From Apium graveolens (lineage: Eukaryota; Streptophyta; Magnoliopsida; Apiales; Apiaceae), in assembly GCF_009905375.1 (NCBI RefSeq), contig NC_133652.1, positions 121,417,797-121,481,796 of the forward strand: a stretch of DNA of 64,000 nt. Direction: 5' to 3'. Made by a program: the position numbers and the translations under genes. Below, piece by piece: positions 24,866-35,465 of the stretch (within the stretch, counting starts at the first letter, position 1; each line of letters begins with the position of its first letter). The notes under the pieces were generated by a model. The model searched no databases. It was not told the DNA's origin and worked only from the letters and a program-made list of their open reading frames with translations.

Positions 24866-27800
24866 ATGGCACCTGTAGTAAAGATTATGTCTCAAACTGG
24901 GTTCATTTATGAGAAGAAAAATTTCACTGCATTAGTCAATAAGGGTATTCAGCAATCAGAGGACTACCACAAGATGATGGACTTTGTAAAGAATTGCAAG
25001 CTCAATTACGCCATGCTGGAATCACCCACAATCTTCTGTGAAGTTGTTGAAGAGATGTGGACCACTACTATCTACAACTCTACTGACAAGACCATCACTC
25101 TAACCATCAAAGGTAAAGAATTCTGTATCAATAGTGATGTGATAAAAGCATATTTCAAAATTCCTGATAACAATGTGACTTCACCACACAATGACACTGA
25201 TATTATCAATATGCTTAATTTCATGCATTATGCACTTCCTACTTCTAAACTGAGTGATATTAGGAGAATGGGTCTTAGGAAGGAGTGGAGTTTCATGTGT
25301 GATGTAGTTACTAAGGTTTTCTCTGGAAAAATCAGTAATTTTGATTCAGTGAATATTTCCATGCTTAACATGCTATACATGCTAGTTACAGATAAATTTT
25401 ACAATTTCAGTGACCTTATCCTGTTTGAGTTAGGTTTTAAATTGGGTGAGTTAGCTAAAAGAGGCAAAAATGTGTATTATGCTAGATTTTTCATGTTATT
25501 GGCTAACCACCTCTGTGAAGAGATTGTGCTTGAGAACCCTAACAACAAATTGGATTGTTGGGTTCAAGAGAGAAGACTCATTACAGATTTGAACAGGGCC
25601 AATCATCACAAGGATGTGCCAATGTTCTACTTTCCTATAATGCAGGCACCTCGGATAAGTGAGGTAAGTTCATCCATCCCTACAACCATTCCAACCTCCA
25701 CAATTTCTTTGAATTCAGGAGTAGTTATGGCAACTGTACCAATGACCAAACAGTTGCCCACCAAAGCTGCCAAACCTACTACAATTTCCAAATCTAAATC
25801 AAAGAGAACCCCCTCTGGTATCTCTCAAAAGATGCCAGTTGAAAAATCCACAAAAGCAAAAGAGGGGAGTATGAAGGAGGGAAAGTCAGGTGAGGGAAGG
25901 GGTGAACATCAAAGAAACCCCAAGAATAAGGTTGGAGAGTTGAGTGAATCCCAGCCTAGCCACACTGCAGTTTCCCAACAAACTGCAGTGCTTAAAAAGG
26001 ATAAAAGCTCACTTCTAGCTGCATCCTCCCAAAAGGATGTAGTTATTGAACAAAGCTCTCAACCAAGAGCACAGGCCAAGAGGGTTAGGGACACAAGCTC
26101 ACCCCCAAACTTATACAAGGAAGAAGAAATATAAAACCTCTGGGATGCACAGGGTACACACACTGTGCAAACTGGTGCTAAAGACACAGTCACTGCACCT
26201 TCTCAAATTCAGTTTGATGTGGCTCCAATAAATGTGGAGTCATATCCAAAATCTCTAGTTATAGAAGCACCTCATACACCATACTCACTAACAAACTCTC
26301 TAGATGTGGATATGATAAACACATCAATTCCTGATTACCATTCTTTAACTCTGTTGGGGAAGCCAAAATCTAGTGCAAGTGAGCATCATCTTTTAGATGA
26401 TTTGTTGGCTCACTTGCCAATTCTTTCAGAAACTAATGTGACATCTGTGCCCAAAATATCTTCAATCAGCACAATAGTTTCTCTTCCTAACTCATTCATT
26501 TCTACTCTCTCGATGGATATTGCTCATCCGTCGAGTAGTGATTGTATCCCGACGGATAAGCCTAACAGCAGTTATCCGTCGGATAGCATTACCACTCACT
26601 CGATGGATATCACTCATCCATCGAGTATCTCTGCACAGCTTCAAACTTCAATTATTTCAAGTGCAGAAGATTTAGTGGTCGTACAGTCAGTCTTAGGATT
26701 GAGAGAGGAGAGTGTCTTGAGTGAGAGGCTGGGTTGCTCCCAGGCAAAAGGAGAGGAAATGAGTGAAAATCTGCAATCCATTTCTTCAGGATTGGCAAAA
26801 GGGAGTGAGAGGAGTCCCACCTTAGTAGGTGAAGGTGAGGGTGTGAGGGTGGGGAGCCAGGGTGAGACCTGATGCAACAAAAGAGAGAACATGAGAGAAA
26901 AGCAGGTACAGAGGGTATAAGGGTGGATCCAGCCATTGCTCATGAGTCAATGATTGTGGATGATGCTGAAAAGGAAAGACAATTTCAGCAACATTACAAA
27001 GTTGTAATTGATAACATTTCCTTGGATGCTGACACTTTTACTCATTATATGTCAGCCTATCAAATGTTGGCGGCTCAGGGCAATGAGGAGGCAGAAAAGA
27101 CTTTAAATCTAGTCCATACTTCAGAATCCCTACAAAGGGATAAAACTGCTGTCAATTTGATGCCTCCTACAGCTGGTGAGCCATCTGAGGAATTTGGAGT
27201 AAATTTTAATGATGATGACTCTATTTCATTTGATGGAAGCATGAACTTAGGGGGAGATGAAGGCCCAAGTTCTACTCCAGATCTACCTGAATGGGCATTG
27301 ACAAAGGAGTCTACACCAGGACAATTCAATGTATCCTTAGTCAAACAAATCATGTCTATCCAAAAGGCCATTCAGAACACCTCAAATCCTGGTACCAAGG
27401 CTATTCTTCAAGCTCACCTAGATTCTCTACATCTTATGAAGCTACAGCAATTAAGACATAATCTGAGTGTGGATGAACTCAAAAAGGATATAGCTGACTT
27501 GAAGACCTACAATTCTGAAAAGCTGGATTCAATCATGCCTTATGGTACCATGCAGGATCTATTACTGAGACTGAGAAGATAATCAGATGTTGAAAAGAAG
27601 CTGGCCAAATTGGAGGACAGAGTTCAAGTTATTGAAAATTCTGTGGCCACCATTCTTCAAAATCAACAGTATCAGACCAATCTTCTAATGCAACTGGCTA
27701 AAGCACAAGGCTTGACTCCTCAACTTGATGATAACAAAAAGGGGGAGAAAGGACCAAGTGAGGGGGAGAAGCTTCAGATACAAATCACTAAGGTAATTGT

Positions 27801-29400
27801 GCCTTCAATTACTGTCTCAAAGCCACCAGTTGCAGATGGTATAGACCTGATTCAAGCAGTAGCAGCCTACTTGAAAGCTGCTGAGAAAGAAAAGTTGAGT
27901 TTAGTCAACTGGGAGAAGATTGATGAGGAGATACAGAAGAAATTCCAACTTGTCAAGGAGCCAGTTAAGTCAGCCATCCATCACTCTCAAGTCAAGCAAA
28001 TCAGTGTGAATGAGATGAGCATGAACTATCTGGAAAGAGGACAATCTTCCTGCATCAAGTCTCCAAAGGCTGAAATGATTCTTAAACCAAGGGCAAACTA
28101 TTCAAAATCATCCTTGAAGAACCCCTTGGACACTTTGTATGAGACACCCAAGCCTGATGAGAAGAAGCTTCTGTCGAGATCAATTTCCTTCTATAAAGAT
28201 CCAGCTGATTCAGCTTTAAAAAGAAGAATTGCTAAGATATTCAGAAATGGGAAGGAAATTTGTGTGGTAGCTGGACATCCACAATTTGCTCAAGCAAAGA
28301 GAGAAGAAAAAGCCAGACTGAAGTAGGGAAAGAAGCAAGCTGCTCTAGATGCAAAGAAGACTAAACAAAAGAAAGAGCAGATTGCTATCTTGGCCAAGCT
28401 ACAGGCTGTGAATTCATCTCAACAAATTCTCTCTCAACCATCTGAAGCTACTGAATCAAGGAAGCAAGTTGAAGAATAGAAGAAATCTCCAAGAAAGAAA
28501 GAATTGGCTAAAAGAACAAAAAGGAAACTGGATATTGTTGACAAGGAATTGGAAGATCAATTTCCTAAGGAACCCACACCAGCTACAACTCAAGCATCAA
28601 AGTCCTATGTGGTATTTGAAGATATAAGGGTGGTGGATCCCTACAGGAATATTCATGGTGAACCTATTGTGCCCAAGGATGAGCTAATAGAATGGGATAA
28701 CATATCAATTCCTGACTTCATTCTACCAATCCTTAGCAATCCAAAAAGGACAAAGTCAAGGGCAGTCAAGAAAGTGAAGCTGTCACCTCTCAAATCCAAA
28801 TCTGTAGTTAAAGCTCAACCCAAAGTCAACAAGGGTGACTACTTGTACTTGTGTGACATCAAAGAATTTCCTGATCTAAACCTCTATCTGGATGAACTGG
28901 ATGAAGTGAGGGGAATTGATGCATATAGAAACCTACCTGAAAGGTTAGTGTTCAAGTACAAAGGAGGAAGAGAGATTCAGTGGCCACTTCACAGGATTCT
29001 TCAAGAGAGCCAAGCTGTACTGATTAAAGTTTATTCATCCTTCAAGAAGAACTTTGGATTCAATGTCACTGCAAGAAGACTAGTATTGAAGAAGATTGAA
29101 GAACTAAGGAGTGTTAGAGCTAAAGATGCACTCCCAAAGACTCTAATCATCCCATACACAGGGGGAAGAGTGCATCTAAGGCCCTACTGGCTGATGGAGT
29201 TCATGGATGATAAAGGTATGAGAAGATTCTTCAGATTAGAAGACCAATTGAGCATCTCTAGCAATGAGACTCTCTTGGAAATGCAAGGAAAGATAAATCT
29301 CTCAGAATCTGATGAACTGGAATTCCACAGGCAGCTCCAAAATCAGATTGATGAAAATAACAGAAAGCTTGGAAGAAGATCCAGACCTTCAAGGAACTAG
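24866..29400 (+). pseudogene. B1 post-pol ORF (env-like position), unknown giant protein
   Basis: The start is placed at ATG 24866, in good context after a leader and sharing MAP with the B2 homologue at 47265. It spans about 1511 codons. The N-terminal domain (about residues 1-250) has the pattern EWSF-D--TK-F--K-SNFD and NVYYARF, shared with B2. A long Ser/Thr/Pro/Lys-rich middle follows. Past residue 1150 there is a more ordered Lys-rich region with GDYLYLCDIKEFPDL and PYWLMEFMDD. I see no convincing signal peptide or membrane segment downstream of this start, so 'env-like' refers only to position. Breaks: stops near 26132, 27580, 28324 and 28477, and a frame change near 26870. Function is unknown. 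Confidence 0.82.
26509..26625 (+). repeat. Three adjacent inverted repeats inside the B1 post-pol ORF
   Basis: Hairpin 1: arms 26509-26518 and 26526-26535, one mismatch. Hairpin 2: CCGACGGATAA at 26549-26559 and TTATCCGTCGG at 26572-26582, perfect, 12-base loop. Hairpin 3: CTCGATGGAT at 26599-26608 and ATCCATCGAG at 26616-26625, perfect, 7-base loop. They are built from the same motif as the LTR clusters and encode a Ser/Pro/Thr-rich stretch. Confidence 0.9.
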
Positions 29401-29577
29401 AAAAATCTGCTCAGGCTAGAGGAGCATCTTGAAAATGACTGTGAGCCAAACTTTGTACATTTTGATTAATTGAAGCACTTTCAGTATTATCTACTTTTCT
29501 TTAAAGCTGTATGTTTAGGATGTTTTGTTATCATCAAGTATCTCTTAATTTATGGCTACAATTCCAGTAGACATAAA

Positions 29578-29588
29578 TTGGGGAAGAT
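29578..29588 (+). other. B1 polypurine tract
   Basis: TTGGGGAAGAT abuts the 3' LTR start TGTTGTGC. The 29401-29577 spacer shows no gene. Confidence 0.7.
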
Positions 29589-30557
29589 TGTTGTGCATAT
29601 GTTGTGTACTTGATGATTTCACAAACAAAACACCTAAGTAGATTTTACTTAGTGAAATAATGTAGCACTCGACGGATAAGAATTTTAGTCCCGACGGATA
29701 AATCTTTATAGTCCCGACGGATAATGATTTATTATCAATCGAGTTAGTAGCTTATGTAATAATGAGACTGTAGCACATTTCTGCATACACCTTTGTATAG
29801 ATTCTGTAGTAGCATATAAGTCATATTGACTTTAACTAGATATGCAGAATAGGTTGATTAATTGTACATAGATGATGTCTTATAATTCTGCATAAGTGAA
29901 ATGAAGTCAAGTGTCTGATTGCTACCCGACGGATAATCTACAAAGCACCCGACGGATGATCAACAATCCAATGGATGATCATTAACTCGACGGATGATCA
30001 TGAATCTAATGGATAAAGAATTCAAACATCAGTTGACAGTGACAACTGGTCACATCCATCGAGATGTATGCAAACGGAATGAAGCCTATTAACTGGGTAA
30101 TAGAGAATAAAGTAGCAAAGCATAAAAACTGATAGTTTTTATAATGATTCTATCTTTTGACTTTTTAATCTTAGTAATATATAAACCAAGAAGTAGAAAA
30201 TAGAAACTAAGATCTGAGATACAAAAAGTGAGAAACATTTTTAAGCAGAATTATTAGCATTTCTCTGTATTCTCAGTAGTTCAAATTTGTAAGCAGCTGT
30301 GAGCATTCTTGCACACAAAGTTCTCTCGATATAATATATATCTCTGGTGGAAGTGTTTAAATCCATCAGAAAGTTTTTAAAGACTCTTGTTTTTAATTAC
30401 TTATATTTTGATTCACTTAAGTTTTTATTCCGCATTGTGCTAATCAAAACACTTATATTTGTATTCGAGTTTGAACATTTTTATTTTAAGAAAAAGGTTC
30501 AAGAATTCCATTCAACCCCCCTTCTGTAATTCTTGCTATATTGTTAAGGGACTAACA
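29589..30557 (+). repeat. B1 3' LTR
   Basis: This 969 bp LTR is the mate of 9116-10087 with about 30 substitutions and one 3-base indel by eye. It carries the same motif clusters, and at 29690 it keeps CCGACGG where the 5' copy has decayed to CCGTAGG. The target duplication CCAAG follows at 30558-30562. Confidence 0.95.
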
Positions 30558-33417
30558 CCAAGCACTCCCAAGACTCCACCATCCTCAAGAACACATGTCA
30601 AGCTTTCAAGAAAGGTAAAAATCTTTGACCCAACTTTATTTAAGATTCAAATTCAAGATCTTTTTAGTATGCAGTTATAAACCTAGTTTTAGTGATGATA
30701 TTGTTAAAATCTTGATGTTTAGTTAAGTAGATTTAAGGTTGATTGTTGTTACCTCAAGAACATGATGTTCTTGACAGGAGTTAGTATGTTGATGATGATA
30801 TGGTGATTTTCTGTTGTAGTATAAAGATTTAAGGCATAAACGAAACTCCGGTCATAAACGTAATCTCGTTAAAATGAACAAAACGTAACTTTAAGTTTCT
30901 GCAGAAAGTTCCGAAGATGTAAACTGTAGTTTCTTGAAAAATAACCCTTGATTATGATAGACAATGTTATATGGATCATTTAGGCGCTTGAATTTCTTGA
31001 TTCCGATTGACGATCAAAAGTTATGACCGTTTTACTAAACGTGATTTACGCGACAAAAACTGCTACGGATCACGAACTTTGAAAATATAAAGGATCGACT
31101 TAATAGTGTTCATAAATCATGAAATTTTTACAGAGAGTAGAATATTGAGTTTCCTAACTTCCATAAAACTTTCAAGTGAAAACAATAATTGTTCAGTTTT
31201 ATAAAAATATCAGAGGCGAGACCGCGCGGTTAGAAACCATAGAATCCATAAGCGGAGCCGACGGCGAAAATGAAAATGAACTTAAGATTCTTTGAAAAAT
31301 GAAGAGACCATGATATGAATAAGGACTTAAAGGAATAATAAGGATAAAATAAGTTGACAGGGTGCATAATAATTAGCGCATGAGTGCGAGTAGCCGTAAA
31401 TTAGAATGGGACAAAACGAAGTGAATTATGTTATGATTATAGATTTTCGAGAAGAACCTAGAGCATCCTCCACCTCGAGATACCCAGGCAAGTTTACGAA
31501 CCCAACTCCACTTACTGTTGTGTTGTGAAAGGATTTTTTTGTTATCATTGCATAAATACCATGTTTTCCGTGATACATAGTTATTGAATTTTTGCATAAT
31601 ATAGCGATGTTGTACGATAAGTATATATATCGTAAAATATTTATTTCCGCCTTAAGCGTGATGTATAATTATAAGACCGAGAGTCGGTCGGGATTTTAAG
31701 ATAAAAATCCGAGAATCATTTCGGTGATATTAGGACAATTACAAGTCCATAATAGTACGTTTTAAAGGGACTCAACGTCCACTTATGAAACATTAAAATA
31801 CCTCGAACTTTTATTAAAACGATTTCCCAACGATCATATTCCCTCACCTATATTTATTATTCGAACAATAAATATTATATACCCATTCCATTATTATCGG
31901 AGAAGTATACTCCAACGATTATTTATTTCAAACCCGATTAAACATTGAAGATTACTGATTGCGTAGACATAAACTAGTTGAGGAATAGTATTTTAAATAT
32001 TCCTTTAAAGAGTAAACTCATTCGAGGTTTAATTATTTATCGATCATCATTTAATTATTTATTATTCATTAAAGGGTTTATTTATGATTTAAAAATCATA
32101 GGTCCTGATTTAAAATACTTTCTGATTTTCGGAAAAATCATTCGAATAATTTCAGAACGTCGGAGAATATTATCTCGACGTATTTTAAATATTTTGAAGA
32201 TAGTTTCAAAAGAAACTCCCCCTTATATAAAAAATATGTTGACAACGGTCAACTCACATCCTTAGTACTTCCTCCGAAAATTCTCGGAAGTACATATATA
32301 TATGTACATATCCAAGTGTACCTATCAACAAGCAATATGCTTGGGGAACAATATAAGTTCCAGATATATGATGGGATTCTTACAAGGAAAAGGAGGGGTA
32401 GACTCCAGTACTTCGTGGACTGGGAAGACTACCAATTTACTACCACATGAGAAAGTATTTTATATACTGATGAACATGTGGAGTATGCGTACCTGAGAGA
32501 GATGGGCGCAAAACCGTGTCTTGAGAGGGATAGACGCGAAGTGTGTACCTGAGAGGGACGGACACAGAAAAGGCCCGAATGCGGCCAGGGTGATAACCGA
32601 TAATATAAGGGAATCGTCCATCTACATGTAGAAAATGTTACTTTTATCTTAGTATGACTGATCATCGTATGCGGTGGCTCCAACGAATTTCCTATTCTTC
32701 CAATTGGAATTGTGATGCAATATTGTAACCCAAGCCTAGGTGCTGGGTTTACTATTAAGGTATTCGCAAGATAATAAAATCCACTAAATAATTGTTCTTA
32801 TAAGAAGGTGTGTGTCACCAAGGAAAAACTAAATTCGAATAAAACATAATTATCATATATGATGTTTTACGTAATTTATCATACATTCATTTTCATACTG
32901 TACATTATTATGCTGGGCATTATAGCTCACGCTTGTTTTCTTAAAATTGACACAACACAACAGTGAATCAAGATGCCTACCATGAGAACCACAGCCTGGA
33001 AACGGGTAGGAAATGGCCAGCTGTTCCGTAGATTATTTGGTGGTGTACCACAGGTAGTCCGAATAAGCTGGATTGGATTTCAGTTGTTTTTAGTTCGGCT
33101 TATTTATAAGTATGACTTATGTAAGGTAATAAACAAGATACACATATTTGACCGACGGACTAGCCTTAGTTAAAGGTTACTCCCCGGTAAGAGTTAATTA
33201 CATTTGGGTTGTAATAATTATCATTTTTTGTTGAATTACTCTAGCTATGAATGGTTCCTTTCCAAGACAATAACCTGTAAGTGTGTGTGTGTGTGTGTGA
33301 TAAGTGTGGGGTCGTAAAGTATGAGTATTTATATATTGTAGTTTGAGGTAGGTGGTTTGTAGTAGTTTAGATGGCGTGGCCTCCGAGATTCCTGACCCCG
33401 GATTTTGGGGCGCCACA
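30558..33417 (+). repeat. A1 3' LTR, part 2 (right of the B1 insertion)
   Basis: The LTR resumes after CCAAG. From 31110 it matches the 5' LTR at 1-2269. It ends GGGGCGCCACA at 33417. A (GT)n run lies near 33281-33298. Small open frames here mirror those of the 5' copy and are not genes. Confidence 0.92.
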
Positions 33418-33744
33418 CTGTGTTTATTGTTCTATAAATTAAACGTTGGATGCTTTGTTTTAAGTTGTAATAAATAGATCTAAAATTCTTGTAACTCTCT
33501 CAAGAAAGAAGCTGAGTTCTTTATCAAAGAACCCATAAATTTGTAGCAAGACATACTTGATTTTAATAAAAAATTAAGTGAGTTTTGAAGATAGTGTGTT
33601 CATGTACATGTTTTATTATTTCTGTTAAAATACTTTTTCTCTACAAGTTAGACTACTTTGTTTACCACATCCATAACAGTTCAAAAAAGCTTAAAAATAA
33701 TTAAAAAACACATTAGCCCCCTATGTTGTATTCATTACCTAACA
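33418..33744 (+). repeat. B3 5' LTR, terminal part
   Basis: This AT-rich sequence ends in ACCTAACA three bases ahead of a degraded primer site, like the LTR ends of B2 and B5. Its left edge is the A1 insertion. The first five bases (CTGTG) would be the right copy of A1's target duplication. Confidence 0.7.
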
Positions 33745-33746
33745 AG

Positions 33747-33758
33747 TGTTATCAGAGC
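33747..33758 (+). other. B3 primer-binding site, degraded
   Basis: TGTTATCAGAGC differs by one base from TGGTATCAGAGC and sits two bases after CTAACA. Confidence 0.8.
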
Positions 33759-33795
33759 AAAATCTAAAAGAAAACGGATTAAAGATCTTGGAAGA

Positions 33796-34125
33796 ATGAA
33801 TATACAGAAGCTCAGCAGTATCAAAATCCCTACCTTTAACAGATCTAACTACAAATTATAGAAAAAGAAAATGATGTTGTTCATAAGAATGGCCAACCCA
33901 GTATATATTAAGATCCTCAATAATGGGCCTTTCACCCTCATGGTAAGAGTTGAGGAATCTACAGATGGAGACATGGTCATTCTGGCACACTATACTCCTA
34001 AAGATCCTTCAGAATATATTGAACCTGAAAAAGAAATAGTATTTCTGGACAGTGGCTTGCAGTTGATCTTAATAGAGTCACTTGACAATATAATGTACAA
34101 TTACATTGTCAAATATGACACAGCC
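33796..34125 (+). pseudogene. B3 gag, N-terminal part
   Basis: The ATG at 33796 opens a copia gag (MNIQKLSSIKIPTF). There is a stop at 33859 where a Trp is expected, then KKKMM, RVEESTDGDM and LIESLDNIMYNYIV. It breaks at YDTA, where the gypsy solo LTR starts. It continues at 52735. Confidence 0.9.
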
Positions 34126-34765
34126 TGTCACGACCTGAAAGGCATATGTCATAGCCTATTTGTTTATTCGAGGATTTAACTCAACTCAAATAAGAATGTA
34201 ACAAGTAAATAGTGGATCTATCGTCAAAGATATCTCTCAAAGTAACATCTGTCAAAGGATTCAGAAACAATGTTCATCTACAGACTTGAGGAATTTCTTC
34301 ACTGGAAGAAGTTCAAGAAATTGATCAAGCCTCAGTGATATAAATCAAGATTGTGGATTTAATCAGGTGACAGAGATCTTGTCAGGGTATCAGATAATTA
34401 CAAGATTTAATCTGAAGAAAATCAAGTTATCAAAGTCAAGACATGAAGACACGTCACGAAAGTTAGTCACTCATGAACCAGACAGTACATCGAGTGTCAA
34501 CATTGAAGTGGTGGAATTGATTCATAATTGACAGTGATTTTCAGAAGATTTTCAGAAGAATAGTTGTTGTTGAAGAGTAGTATTAATTCTCTATTAATTA
34601 ATTAAGTCATATAGTTTAATTAAGAAAATAAATTATATCTGCAAAGATTAATTTATTTATTAATTGAATTAATTGATTAATTAATTTTGAATTAATATTA
34701 TGAATTTTCAGAATTAATTTTGAATTTATATTCAATATTAATTCAGCATGACAATCAATTGAACT

Positions 34766-34790
34766 GGTATGACAATCAGATTGTCATACC
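34766..34790 (+). repeat. Perfect 12-bp inverted repeat in the copia solo LTR
   Basis: GGTATGACAATC (34766-34777) and GATTGTCATACC (34779-34790) are separated by one base. They sit inside a larger imperfect inverted repeat with arms near 34748-34765 and 34802-34822. Confidence 0.9.
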
Positions 34791-34844
34791 GAAAGTCATG
34801 CTAGTTCAAATTGATTGTCATGCCGAAAGTTCTACTAGCTATGG

Positions 34845-34943
34845 GATTGTCTTGCTAGTTCAGGAGATAGTCATACCGATTGTCATGCTAGTTCAGGAGA
34901 TGGTCATACCGATTGTCATGCTAGTGCAGGAGATTGTCTCACC
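34845..34943 (+). repeat. Three tandem 33-bp units in the copia solo LTR
   Basis: The units at 34845-34877, 34878-34910 and 34911-34943 share GATTGTC-TGCTAGT-CAGGAGAT. A degenerate fourth unit follows. The unit contains the same GATTGTCATACC arm as the inverted repeat upstream. Confidence 0.88.
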
Positions 34944-35465
34944 GAAAGTCATGCCAATTCACAGATTGTCTTGCCAGTTCATTTCAGGTCTGTTGATTAA
35001 ATTTAAAGACAAGCAGCAGACATTCAACACAGACACTCAACATATTCAACCAACCAAGAACACAGCAGCCGCAGAACAAAACATTTCATCTCTCTGCTGA
35101 ATTCAAGATCATCAATTTCTAGTTTTAAAGTTAAATCCAAACCACTAGAAATCATTCTCTTGTTCTTGTGTAACTATCTAGCGGATCAAAATCCCTAGAA
35201 CTTAATCTCAAATTGCTTTTAGCATTTGATCTTTTTGTTACAAAAATAGAAAAAGTTCATGTCGAATTTATTCTAGATTTGTGATAATTTATTTGAGATT
35301 AATCCCTTGTAATCGATACCATTGTTATAACACCTTTCAAGTTTAATAATAGTTTTATTTAACTTGAATTTTGTTTCACTTTTTTATTCCGCATTATATT
35401 CGATTAAACGGTATAGTTTGTATTCAACCCCCCCTTCTACAAACATATTAGGACCTAACACGACT

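Larger units (their letters stand above)
9116..30557 (+). mobile_element. Ty1/copia SIRE-like element B1, with nested gypsy A2
   Basis: The two LTRs (9116-10087 and 29589-30557) both begin TGTTGTGC and end CTAACA and are flanked by CCAAG. Inside are a tRNA-Met primer site, gag (split by A2), PR-INT-RT-RH in copia order, a spacer with a TATA-like box, a very long post-pol ORF and a polypurine tract. The extra ORF, the TTCAACCCCC block near the LTR end and repeated GGGGGAG tracts fit the Sirevirus/SIRE lineage. Counting by eye, the LTRs differ at about 30 of 970 positions. Total span is 21.4 kb, or about 12 kb without A2. Confidence 0.95.
1..33417 (+). mobile_element. Ty3/gypsy chromovirus-like element A1, with nested copia B1
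   Basis: The element has a truncated 5' LTR (from the window edge), a tRNA-Met primer site, a leader ORF, a decayed gag-pol, a polypurine tract and a 3' LTR. Sequence 1-2269 repeats at 31110-33417, which identifies the LTR pair. The 3' LTR starts at 8181 with TGTAATAACTCG and is split at 9115 by copia B1, resuming at 30563. Without the insert it is about 3.79 kb. The pol order PR-RT-RH-INT and a chromodomain-like tail ending in PHLFSN point to the Tekay/Del chromovirus lineage. The left terminus and left target duplication lie outside the window. Confidence 0.93.
34136..35460 (+). repeat. Ty1/copia solo LTR inside the gypsy solo LTR
   Basis: The sequence runs from TGAAAGGC to ACCTAACA and has the TTCAACCCCCCC block near the end and a TTATTCCGCATT stretch like B1. 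The flanks are CGACC (34131-34135) and CGACT (35461-35465), a duplication with one mismatch. No primer site follows. The left edge is less certain than the right; a TG at 34148 is an alternative. The open frame at 34720-35100 is only translated tandem repeat. Confidence 0.78.

Noticed and set aside
24866..29400. Calling the post-pol ORF a true envelope gene
   Set aside because: No convincing signal peptide, membrane anchor or cleavage site after the preferred start; only its position is env-like.
34720..35100. 126-codon open frame with repeating IVIPIVMLVQE units
   Set aside because: The repetition is the 33-bp DNA tandem array translated; it lies in a solo LTR.
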